Source of the DNA: VBOC01 sp035635475 | GTDB taxonomy: Bacteria; Bacteroidota; Ignavibacteria; UBA10030; SZUA-254 | Assembly: GCA_035635475.1 (NCBI GenBank) | Contig: DASQAZ010000137.1 | Coordinates: 1-5,586 of the forward strand | Length of the DNA stretch: 5,586 nucleotides | Reading direction: 5' to 3' | Notes under the pieces: generated by a model | The model's database searches: none | The model's input: only the letters and a program-made list of their open reading frames with translations | What the model was told of the DNA's origin: nothing | Shown: one piece after another, positions 1 through 5,327 of the stretch | Layout of the letters: the number at the start of each line of letters is the position of its first letter | Numbering within the stretch: position 1 is the stretch's first letter | Program-made: the position numbers and the translations under genes

Positions 1-119
1 TCGCCGAGCGCCGGGTCGATGCCTACGGTTGCCTGCGGGCTGATCCCGAAATAGACCGTATCGCGCGCCGGGCCGGTCTCGCTGACCGCGAGCGGGATTG
101 CCCAGTTGGCCGCGCCCAC
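1..119 (-). other. Second copy of the FG..P.AT..ID module in the large protein
   Basis: After the seventh FnIII repeat the protein reads WAIPLAVSETG, then DTVYFGISPQATVGIDPALG at the window edge. This matches the start of the head domain in the neighbouring genes: IWLRITDDAGGRDSLIFG with NATFCTDTALGE at 4242-5180, and FFGIHPNATYCIDTMLTG at 2882-4132. Only about 39 residues are visible, so its full extent cannot be judged. Unlike the other copies, this one has Gly where they have Cys (ATVGID against ATYCID). Confidence 0.7.
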
Positions 120-2810
120 GCGCACGGTCCGGAAACTCGACCGGGCCGAGAACGCCCCCCAACCCGCCGTGTTTTTCGCACGGACACGCCAGAAATACTT
201 CCGGTAGGCCCCAAGCTCTCTCGCCACAACCCAGCTCGTGCCCGTCAACCCGGAATCGTTTGAAAAGAAATTCGTAAACAGAGAATCGCGGGAAACCTGC
301 AACTGGTAGCTGACTGCGCCCGAGGGTTGGCTCCAGATGAACGTCGGAGTGGTCGTCACATCCACCGACGCGTCATACGGACGGACGAGCGTTGGAGCGG
401 ACGGCGGAGACAGGGTCGTAAAACTCCGGGACGGGGAATAGGTGCTCGTGCCGGAATCATTCTTCGCACTCACATGCCAGTAATACGTTGTACTATTCAA
501 GAGCGGTCCCACCTGCCTGACGGGCGAGGTAATTGTAGAGTCGTCGAAGGCAATTTGGCTAAAGGGCGAATCATACGCAACTTGCAGTCTCCACGACGTC
601 GCGCGCGCTGTTGTGTCCCATCTGAGGGTTGGAGAGAGGGACAAACCGCCGATCCCGTTCGGCGGATTCAGAAGCACCGGCACGGGCGGTTTCGTGACGG
701 CGGTCGTCGTGAAGTTCCGGACCGCCGACAGATTCGATCCCGAGTCGTTAACAGCCAGGACCCGCCAATAGAATTTCGTATTGGCAGACAATGGCCCCAC
801 CTGCTTCGAATTTTGGGCCAGCGTGTCGCGCCGGACAATATTGTTAAAAGTTGTATCGGAAGCAAGGTTGACGATGTAAAGCGACGGCGCGCACGACCCG
901 GTCGGCGTCCAGGAGAGCACGGTTAGTGCCGCCTGATCCGTCGCGCCGTTCGCCGGAGCGACAAGCGTCGGCGGTCCCGGCGGCTGGAGGGGCGTCAGGA
1001 AAGAGGCCTGAGCACCCGGGCCCCGACCGGCTGCGTTCTTCGCGCTCACGCGCCAGTAGTACCGGGTGCATCCGACGAGAGGGCCGATCGATCGCGTTGT
1101 ATCGGTAAGCGTCGAATCGTCCACCAAGGGGCTCGTAAAATTGCCCGTAAGGTCGACCTGCAATCGGTACGTGACCGGATTATTCGTGGGCGTACTCCAG
1201 ACGAGGAGCGGAGTCAGATTCTGGATCGTGATCCCGGCTGCCGGCGAGAGTAGATTTGGCGCGGAGGGCGGCAGAGCCGCGGTGGTAAATCTCCGCATCG
1301 GGGTGTAGGCACTCTGGAAGGACGCATTCTCCGCTCTCACTCTCCAGTAGTAAGTGGTCAATCCCAAAAGGTTGTTGAGAACCACGCTCGTGTCCGTGAC
1401 CGTCGAATTGAAAACAATCTGGCTGAAGAGTGAATCGCGGGCAACCTGGACGCGATAGACGGTCGTGCAGCTATCCCTGCCCGTGAACACGAGTGTCGCA
1501 TTCTGGGGAACTCCGGTCTGGTTGTCCGGATACTGGATAATGACGGGCACCGCCGGCGTCGCCAAACTGACACTGAAATTGGCGCTGGAAAACGGACCGA
1601 AACCCTGCGTGTTCTTTCCTCTCACGCGCCAAAAGTAGGCCGCACAATTCAGGAGAGGAGCCGGGAAGAGAACCGATGTGTCGGAGAGCGTGGTATCGTG
1701 GAGCGCCGGCGAGTAGGTCGCAGAAGTTGAGAGTTGGAGCTCATACGTTAACGGCCCCGATCCCGCGCGCCATTTGAACGTCGGAGAGGTTGCAACGCCT
1801 GTCTGTCCCGGCGTCGGGGAGACGAGCGGCGGCGGCACCGGCATAAGGGTCAGCGTCTTGAAGCTATCGGGAGGGTTCTGATATAAACTGACTCCAAACG
1901 AATTGGAGACAATCACGCGCCAGTAGTACCACCTGCCCTGCGCAAGCCCGCTCAGCGCCCGGAGATTCGTGCCGAGCGTGTCGTTGACCATCGGGTGGGA
2001 AAACGTCCTCGCCGTATCGAGCTGCACCCTGTAATAGAACGCGCCGGGCACAACATTCCACCGGAGCGTCGGGTTCAGGGGCCTGCCGGTATCCCCGTTC
2101 GCAGGAGAAGTTAATACCACGGGGGCGGGCGGGCCCGGCGGGATTTTCGGGCCCCACGCGGTGACATTGAGGTACGGAATCCCGATCGGATCCTGATCCG
2201 GATGGTAGGTCCACGTGGAGTCCGTCAGCATATTGACGTTCGAAAGCCCGCCGGGGTCAGTCATTTTCACGCTGTCGAAATAGTACCGGAGCACCGAGGG
2301 CCATCTGAAAATAAAAGGGTGCTCGGCGGTGTCTCTCACGCACCACCTGAGTCGGAAGGTGTCGACCTCGGTCGTATCGTGAAACTGATGAATGTTGTAC
2401 GGCCGGCCGATCGATGACAACTCAAAACACCCTGCCCTCGCATTGTAGAAACGGATCTCGACGCCCGGCGGGCACGGGGGATATTGCAGGAACTCATTCA
2501 CCTCCCCGGAGTCGTTCTCGAACCAGTGATCGGCGAATCCCGTGAGCAGGGTGTCGATGCAATACGTGGCGGCCGGATGGAGCCCGAAGAAGATCGGTGC
2601 CGAAGTCTTCTGGAGATATCCGCTATCGGTGGCCGTCATCCAGATTCTGGTTCGTACGTCGGGTGGGCCCTGTGCTTGAAGAAACGCGGTGCAGAGAATT
2701 GATAGGATCGGAACCCAGATCAGCGATCGGACGGCCCGTCCCGCATGTCCCGCAAATCGGGACTGACGGAACCGGATCGAAGCTTTTTCTTGGGAGGGAC
2801 ACGCCTCCAT
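1..2810 (-). CDS. Giant secreted FnIII-repeat protein, C-terminal end beyond window
   Basis: 936 codons are open from an ATG at 2810 to the left edge without a stop. Residues 1-46 form an export signal: an unusually long Arg-rich n-region, a hydrophobic stretch (about 29-44, IWVPILSILCTAFL) and likely cleavage near FLQA/Q. Residues 50-225 are a head domain paralogous to that of the next gene upstream. Seven FnIII-like repeats follow (about 231-895), each with a [FY]W[RH]V strand. Residues 898-936 begin a second copy of the head-type motif (FGISPQATVGIDPALG). A T9SS sorting tail probably lies past the edge, since the sister gene has one. The start is uncertain: an in-frame ATG at 2831 is also possible, and neither has a well-spaced Shine-Dalgarno. 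The role is likely a cell-surface or extracellular structural or adhesive protein; no catalytic motif is visible. Coding and family style are clear, function is not. Confidence 0.93.
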   Translation of the reverse strand, partial: MEACPSQEKASIRFRQSRFAGHAGRAVRSLIWVPILSILCTAFLQAQGPPDVRTRIWMTATDSGYLQKTSAPIFFGLHPAATYCIDTLLTGFADHWFENDSGEVNEFLQYPPCPPGVEIRFYNARAGCFELSSIGRPYNIHQFHDTTEVDTFRLRWCVRDTAEHPFIFRWPSVLRYYFDSVKMTDPGGLSNVNMLTDSTWTYHPDQDPIGIPYLNVTAWGPKIPPGPPAPVVLTSPANGDTGRPLNPTLRWNVVPGAFYYRVQLDTARTFSHPMVNDTLGTNLRALSGLAQGRWYYWRVIVSNSFGVSLYQNPPDSFKTLTLMPVPPPLVSPTPGQTGVATSPTFKWRAGSGPLTYELQLSTSATYSPALHDTTLSDTSVLFPAPLLNCAAYFWRVRGKNTQGFGPFSSANFSVSLATPAVPVIIQYPDNQTGVPQNATLVFTGRDSCTTVYRVQVARDSLFSQIVFNSTVTDTSVVLNNLLGLTTYYWRVRAENASFQSAYTPMRRFTTAALPPSAPNLLSPAAGITIQNLTPLLVWSTPTNNPVTYRLQVDLTGNFTSPLVDDSTLTDTTRSIGPLVGCTRYYWRVSAKNAAGRGPGAQASFLTPLQPPGPPTLVAPANGATDQAALTVLSWTPTGSCAPSLYIVNLASDTTFNNIVRRDTLAQNSKQVGPLSANTKFYWRVLAVNDSGSNLSAVRNFTTTAVTKPPVPVLLNPPNGIGGLSLSPTLRWDTTARATSWRLQVAYDSPFSQIAFDDSTITSPVRQVGPLLNSTTYYWHVSAKNDSGTSTYSPSRSFTTLSPPSAPTLVRPYDASVDVTTTPTFIWSQPSGAVSYQLQVSRDSLFTNFFSNDSGLTGTSWVVARELGAYRKYFWRVRAKNTAGWGAFSARSSFRTVRVGAANWAIPLAVSETGPARDTVYFGISPQATVGIDPALG
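126..2120 (-). repeat. Seven tandem FnIII repeats, about 96 residues each
   Basis: Within the large protein, the tryptophan of the Y[YF]W[RH]V strand recurs at residues 297, 394, 489, 586, 682, 778 and 874, giving spacings of 97, 95, 97, 96, 96 and 96. Each unit opens with a Pro-rich linker plus a 'P.L..P.....' strand, has a 'PT..W' strand, then 'Y.LQ[VL]..D..F' and finally the WRV strand. This is the usual FnIII-like layout of FCB secreted proteins. DNA identity between units is low, so the array is old or has diverged under selection, unlike a freshly expanded tandem repeat. Confidence 0.9.
1854..2663 (-). repeat. Paralogous segment, head domain plus first FnIII (copy A)
   Basis: This stretch encodes residues 50-319 of the large protein and aligns almost without gaps with residues 30-300 of the protein at 2882-4132 (nucleotides 3233-4045). 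Over the first 108 aligned residues, 78 are identical by hand count. Some DNA is nearly unchanged: 2371-2400 and 3753-3782 differ at one base in 30. The conserved cysteines at residues 84, 113, 128 and 157 match those at 64, 93, 108 and 137 of the partner; the partner's fifth, Cys159, is Phe here. Confidence 0.9.
2729..2763. repeat. Palindrome cluster inside the signal-peptide coding region
   Basis: Two small palindromes sit side by side: GGACGG C CCGTCC (2729-2741) and GTCCCG caaat CGGGAC (2747-2763). The second closely resembles the core of the hairpin at 5254-5286 (GTCCCGC agcaa GCGGGAC), and the two sites share the 10-mer CCCGTCCCGC (2735-2744 and 5258-5267). The segment encodes about residues 16-28 of the large protein, the part of the n-region that has no counterpart in the sister protein. 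It may be a degenerate dispersed palindromic repeat that landed in a coding sequence, but only two examples are visible. Confidence 0.45.
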
Positions 2811-2881
2811 GTGTAGACTTCGCAACTCCATTGTAATTGTTTTTAAGGCCTCCGGGAGTGACGTGAGCAGGCGAAGAGCGC

Positions 2882-4132
2882 TCACCTCGAGATGATCATC
2901 TTGATCGTGCCGACAAACTCGCCTGGCGCGCGGCCGTCAGCTCGCCCGGCATCGGCAACCATCCGCATGTAGTAGATTCCGCTGGAAAGAGGCGATCCCC
3001 GGCCGTCCATCCCCAGCCAGACGCCCGAATACGTGCCGGCGCTGAAATCGCCAGAAAGAACCGCCGAAACCTCTTTTCCCAAAACATCGAACACCGTCAA
3101 CCGGACGTGCGCCGGCTGCGAGACCGAAAACGCGATGTGAGTCGAAGGGTTGAACGGGTTAGGATAATTTTGGTACAGGCTAAAGGCGCGTGGAATTCCG
3201 CCGCCCGATTCCTTCACGTCGAGAGTCTGCTGGGTCGTGAAACTGTCGGGCGGGTACTGATAGGCGCTCACGCCAAAGGGGCCCGAAGCCGCCGCGCGCC
3301 AGTAGTACGTCGTGAGCTGGCTCAGCCCATTCACAGGAACGGATGTGTTCGTCACCGTATCGTCGGCGACCAGCGAAGCGAACGATGGCGACGATGAGAT
3401 CTGAACGTGGTAACGGGCCGCTCCGGCGACTGCGTTCCACTTGAGCGTGTCGTTCAGCGGTCGCCCGGTGGCGCCATTCGGAGGCGATGTGAGCACGACC
3501 TGCGCGGGAGGCAGAGGTGGAACCTTGGGACCCCACATCGTAATAGTTACACCCGGTATTCCAAGCGGATCCTGGTCGGGGTAGTACGTCCATGTCGAGT
3601 CCTTGCGCATATTGACGTTTGCAAGGCCGGTCGGGTCGGTCATCGTCATGCTGTCGCAATAATATCGGAGGACAGACGGCCATCTGAATATCTGCGGATG
3701 CAACGCCAGGCTGTCGAAAGTACACCACTTGAGTTTGAACGTATCGATCTCCGTCGTATCGTGAAACTGGTGAATGTTGTACTGGCGGCCGACGGACGAC
3801 ATTTCGTAGCAACCCGCCTTTGTATTGTACATGCGTATTTCCACGGAGGGAGAGCATGGCGGCCAATAGGGGTATTCATTGACGGTCGAGTAATCGCTTT
3901 CGAACCAGTGGTCCGTGAAGCCCGTGAGCATCGTGTCGATGCAGTAGGTCGCATTCGGATGGATACCGAAGAAGGCGGGAGCGGAAGTCTTCTGATGAAA
4001 GCCGCTGTCCGTTTCGGTTACCCAGATTCTGAACCGGACATCGGGAGCTTGGGCAAAAAGCGTTGCGCGGACCAGAAACCCTGCGATTGACAGGGTCGCG
4101 GCAATCCGGCTAATACGAGTATGATAATTCAT
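2882..4132 (-). CDS. Secreted T9SS cargo protein with head domain and one FnIII domain
   Basis: The protein has 416 residues from the ATG at 4132, chosen because GGAGGAG lies six bases upstream; an in-frame ATG at 4153 would add seven residues but lacks this spacing. Residues 1-27 are a signal peptide (ISRIAATLSIAGFL..., likely cut after LFA before QAP). Residues 30-205 form the head domain, with FFGIHPNATYCIDT and cysteines at 64, 93, 108, 137 and 159. Residues 210-300 are one FnIII unit with TTYYWRA. Residues 318-416 are a T9SS type A sorting domain (YQNYPNPFNPST at 320-331, LTVFDVLGKEV, SSGIYYMRMV, terminal KMIISR). In this family the tail directs export across the outer membrane and is usually cleaved as the protein is anchored or released. 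No enzymatic motif is visible; a surface structural or binding role is a guess. It is the tandem paralogue of the following gene. Confidence 0.95.
   Translation of the reverse strand: MNYHTRISRIAATLSIAGFLVRATLFAQAPDVRFRIWVTETDSGFHQKTSAPAFFGIHPNATYCIDTMLTGFTDHWFESDYSTVNEYPYWPPCSPSVEIRMYNTKAGCYEMSSVGRQYNIHQFHDTTEIDTFKLKWCTFDSLALHPQIFRWPSVLRYYCDSMTMTDPTGLANVNMRKDSTWTYYPDQDPLGIPGVTITMWGPKVPPLPPAQVVLTSPPNGATGRPLNDTLKWNAVAGAARYHVQISSSPSFASLVADDTVTNTSVPVNGLSQLTTYYWRAAASGPFGVSAYQYPPDSFTTQQTLDVKESGGGIPRAFSLYQNYPNPFNPSTHIAFSVSQPAHVRLTVFDVLGKEVSAVLSGDFSAGTYSGVWLGMDGRGSPLSSGIYYMRMVADAGRADGRAPGEFVGTIKMIISR
3233..4045 (-). repeat. Paralogous segment, head domain plus first FnIII (copy B)
   Basis: This is the partner of the segment at 1854-2663, encoding residues 30-300 of the 416-residue protein. 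The similarity ends at the shared 'PPDSF.T' at the close of the FnIII domain. Beyond it this copy enters a T9SS tail, whereas the other continues into six more FnIII repeats. The break point suggests that the duplication or later rearrangement respected a domain boundary. Confidence 0.9.
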
Positions 4133-4138
4133 TGGGCT

Positions 4139-4145
4139 CTCCTCC
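4139..4145 (-). promoter_or_regulatory. Ribosome binding site of the 416-residue cargo gene
   Basis: GGAGGAG on the minus strand lies six bases before the ATG at 4132. It decides the start against an in-frame ATG at 4153, which lies upstream of this site. A clear Shine-Dalgarno is notable because many Bacteroidota genes lack one. Confidence 0.8.
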
Positions 4146-4153
4146 ACATGCAA

Positions 4154-4184
4154 ATGCGGAAGCCCGAATAATGAACTTCCGCAT
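4154..4184 (-). promoter_or_regulatory. 9-bp inverted repeat in the leader of the 416-residue cargo gene
   Basis: ATGCGGAAG (4154-4162) and CTTCCGCAT (4176-4184) are perfect inverted repeats separated by 13 bases. The right edge of the transcript hairpin would end eight bases before the Shine-Dalgarno at 4139-4145. It could be a leader hairpin affecting translation or mRNA stability, or an operator for a dimeric regulator. There is no T-run on the minus strand, so it is not a typical intrinsic terminator. Confidence 0.45.
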
Positions 4185-4224
4185 CGTGTTCTCTTCCAGC
4201 GTCACTTCACAACCCGTGCCCACG

Positions 4225-4243
4225 GACAGGTGTAAAACCTGTC
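4225..4243 (-). terminator. Small hairpin overlapping a stop codon, weak terminator candidate
   Basis: GACAGGT and ACCTGTC form a perfect 7-bp stem with a 5-base loop, overlapping the TGA of the 312-residue cargo gene (4242-4244). On the minus strand the stem is followed by CGTGGGC rather than a T-run, so efficient intrinsic termination is unlikely. It may instead mark the 3' end of a processed transcript. A 9-base direct repeat (TGAAGTGAC on the minus strand) lies at 4241-4249 and 4201-4209. Confidence 0.3.
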
Positions 4244-5180
4244 ACTTCATCAAAACCAATTTCCGCACTGCCGAGAAAAATTCCTCTTTGCCGCCGGAGC
4301 CCGTCGAGCGCGCCGACATGCGCACAAAGTAGACTCCGCTCGGCGCCGCCAGCCCCTGATCGCTCAGCCCGTTCCACGTCGCCGTATAGCTGCCGCGGGA
4401 CATTTCACGGGAAACCAGGGTTGTAACCTTTTGGCCGAGAATATTATAAACCGAAATGTCGGTCAGCGCCTGATTCAGGACCTCGAATCGCATGCTCGTC
4501 GTCGGATTGAACGGATTCGGATAATTCTGATGCAGCGCAAAACTCTTGGGGACAGTCCCCTGCTTGTCCGGTTCCACCCCGTCGACAAGACGGGACCCGA
4601 ACTTATAGATGCGGATCTTAACGTCGGGAGCCGAGGGGTTGCCCCCGAACGGATCATAGACGCCGGTCAGAACAACGCTGTCCTGATTGAACATGTTGAT
4701 CCTGCCGGGAATGACCGCGCCCGCTGAACGATCGTACAGAAAGAGGCTGTCGCATCGAAGAAGGAGTGAGTCCCTAATAGGCCAGTGGAGCGTCGCCGAA
4801 ACATTTGGGAAGGCCGCCGTGCTGTCGGCATTTCGAAAGTTTATAAAGAAAGTATCCTTTCTTGTCGCATTCGAATAGTCACGCAAATCTTTTTTCAACT
4901 GCCCGTTGGTGGTGAAGCAGTCGACCCTGCCGGGAATATTCAAGAATACCGCCGAGAATCCGGGCGGAGACGGAGGTCCCTGGTTCTCGCCGAGCGCAGT
5001 ATCAGTGCAGAACGTTGCATTCATGTGATTTCCGAAGATCAATGAATCGCGGCCTCCAGCATCGTCGGTTATTCTCAGCCAGATCGTGCTCGATAGTGGC
5101 GCTTGAGCCGAAAGCATCAAGGGGACGAGGAGAGCCAGCGCAATGACAACGATGGTTTTCTTCCGCATATTCAAGCTCAT
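4242..5180 (-). CDS. Secreted T9SS cargo protein with a short head domain
   Basis: The protein has 312 residues from the ATG at 5180, preceded by GGAGGG four bases upstream; an in-frame TTG at 5192 lies in that site and is rejected. Residues 1-25 are a signal peptide (MRKKTIVVIALALLVPLMLSA, cut before QAP). Residues 32-200 are a head domain related to those of the downstream genes: IWLRITDDAGGRDSLIFG, NATFCTDTALGE followed by a Pro-rich loop, RKDTFFINF, HWPIRDSLLLRCDSLFLYD, and a closing APDVKIRIYKFG strand. Its cysteines are at about 58, 88 and 143. Residues 214-312 are a T9SS type A sorting domain (HQNYPNPFNPTT, ISVYNILGQKV, GSYTATWNGLSDQG, SGVYFVRMSA, terminal KLVLMK). No FnIII unit separates head and tail. 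The role is an exported surface or extracellular protein; the specific function is unrecognised. Confidence 0.95.
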   Translation of the reverse strand: MSLNMRKKTIVVIALALLVPLMLSAQAPLSSTIWLRITDDAGGRDSLIFGNHMNATFCTDTALGENQGPPSPPGFSAVFLNIPGRVDCFTTNGQLKKDLRDYSNATRKDTFFINFRNADSTAAFPNVSATLHWPIRDSLLLRCDSLFLYDRSAGAVIPGRINMFNQDSVVLTGVYDPFGGNPSAPDVKIRIYKFGSRLVDGVEPDKQGTVPKSFALHQNYPNPFNPTTSMRFEVLNQALTDISVYNILGQKVTTLVSREMSRGSYTATWNGLSDQGLAAPSGVYFVRMSARSTGSGGKEEFFSAVRKLVLMK

Positions 5181-5184
5181 CAAA

Positions 5185-5190
5185 CCCTCC
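5185..5190 (-). promoter_or_regulatory. Ribosome binding site of the 312-residue cargo gene
   Basis: GGAGGG on the minus strand, four bases before the ATG at 5180. It supports that start over the in-frame TTG at 5192, which falls within and before this element. Confidence 0.75.
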
Positions 5191-5241
5191 AAATGGTCTG
5201 TTAGTGTACGTTGATTAAACCTTCTTCACTCCTGATACCGC

Positions 5242-5323
5242 TGCACCTCTTAGTTCCCCCGTCCCGCAGCAAGCGGGACGGGGGAAGAATTGCTCACCGG
5301 AAAATCTGGCCCGGTGCACCTCT
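5242..5323. repeat. 9-bp direct repeats flanking the intergenic hairpin
   Basis: TGCACCTCT occurs at 5242-5250 and again at 5315-5323, with 64 bases between the copies that contain the strong hairpin at 5254-5286 and a weaker CACCGG/CCGGTG pair (5295-5300 and 5311-5316). The arrangement resembles a small palindromic element bounded by a target duplication. Two 9-mers this close could also be chance. Confidence 0.35.
5254..5286 (-). terminator. Strong GC-rich hairpin after the sorting-tail gene
   Basis: A perfect 14-bp stem (5254-5267 with 5273-5286) and a 5-base loop, AGCAA, lie 41 bases after the stop of the gene ending at 5328. It is the most stable structure in the window and is well placed to end that transcript before the next gene starts at 5180. 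There is no T-run on either side (CTAAGAGG follows on the minus strand), so it may act as a 3' stability hairpin or be a dispersed palindromic repeat. Its core resembles the palindrome at 2747-2763. Confidence 0.5.
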
Positions 5324-5327
5324 CAAC

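Noticed and set aside
327..926. A 199-residue plus-strand open frame
   Set aside because: It lies fully opposite the FnIII repeats of the large minus-strand gene, is Arg-rich and low in hydrophobic pattern, and matches no domain. It is a GC-rich antisense shadow.
1864..2214. A 116-residue minus-strand open frame
   Set aside because: It is in a different frame from the continuous 936-codon reading frame, which shows clear FnIII sequence through the same bases.
2863..2885. GTGAGC/GCTCAC inverted repeat at the end of the 416-residue gene as a terminator
   Set aside because: It has only 6 bp of stem with an 11-base loop and no T-run, too weak to call.
3180..4090. Long frames on both strands (minus 3180-3866, plus 3407-4090) inside the 416-residue cargo gene
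   Set aside because: Both overlap a frame with signal peptide, FnIII domain and T9SS tail. The shadow frames lack a signal, domain or ribosome binding site.
4133..4153. Start of the 416-residue gene at the ATG at 4153
   Set aside because: The extra seven residues contain the Shine-Dalgarno itself (GGAGGAG), which is ideally spaced from the ATG at 4132.
5191..5253. A promoter upstream of the 312-residue gene
   Set aside because: The spacer is AT-richer and a promoter is plausible, but I could not find a convincing Bacteroidota -33/-7 pair (TTTG with TA..TTTG) or a sigma-70 pair at proper spacing.
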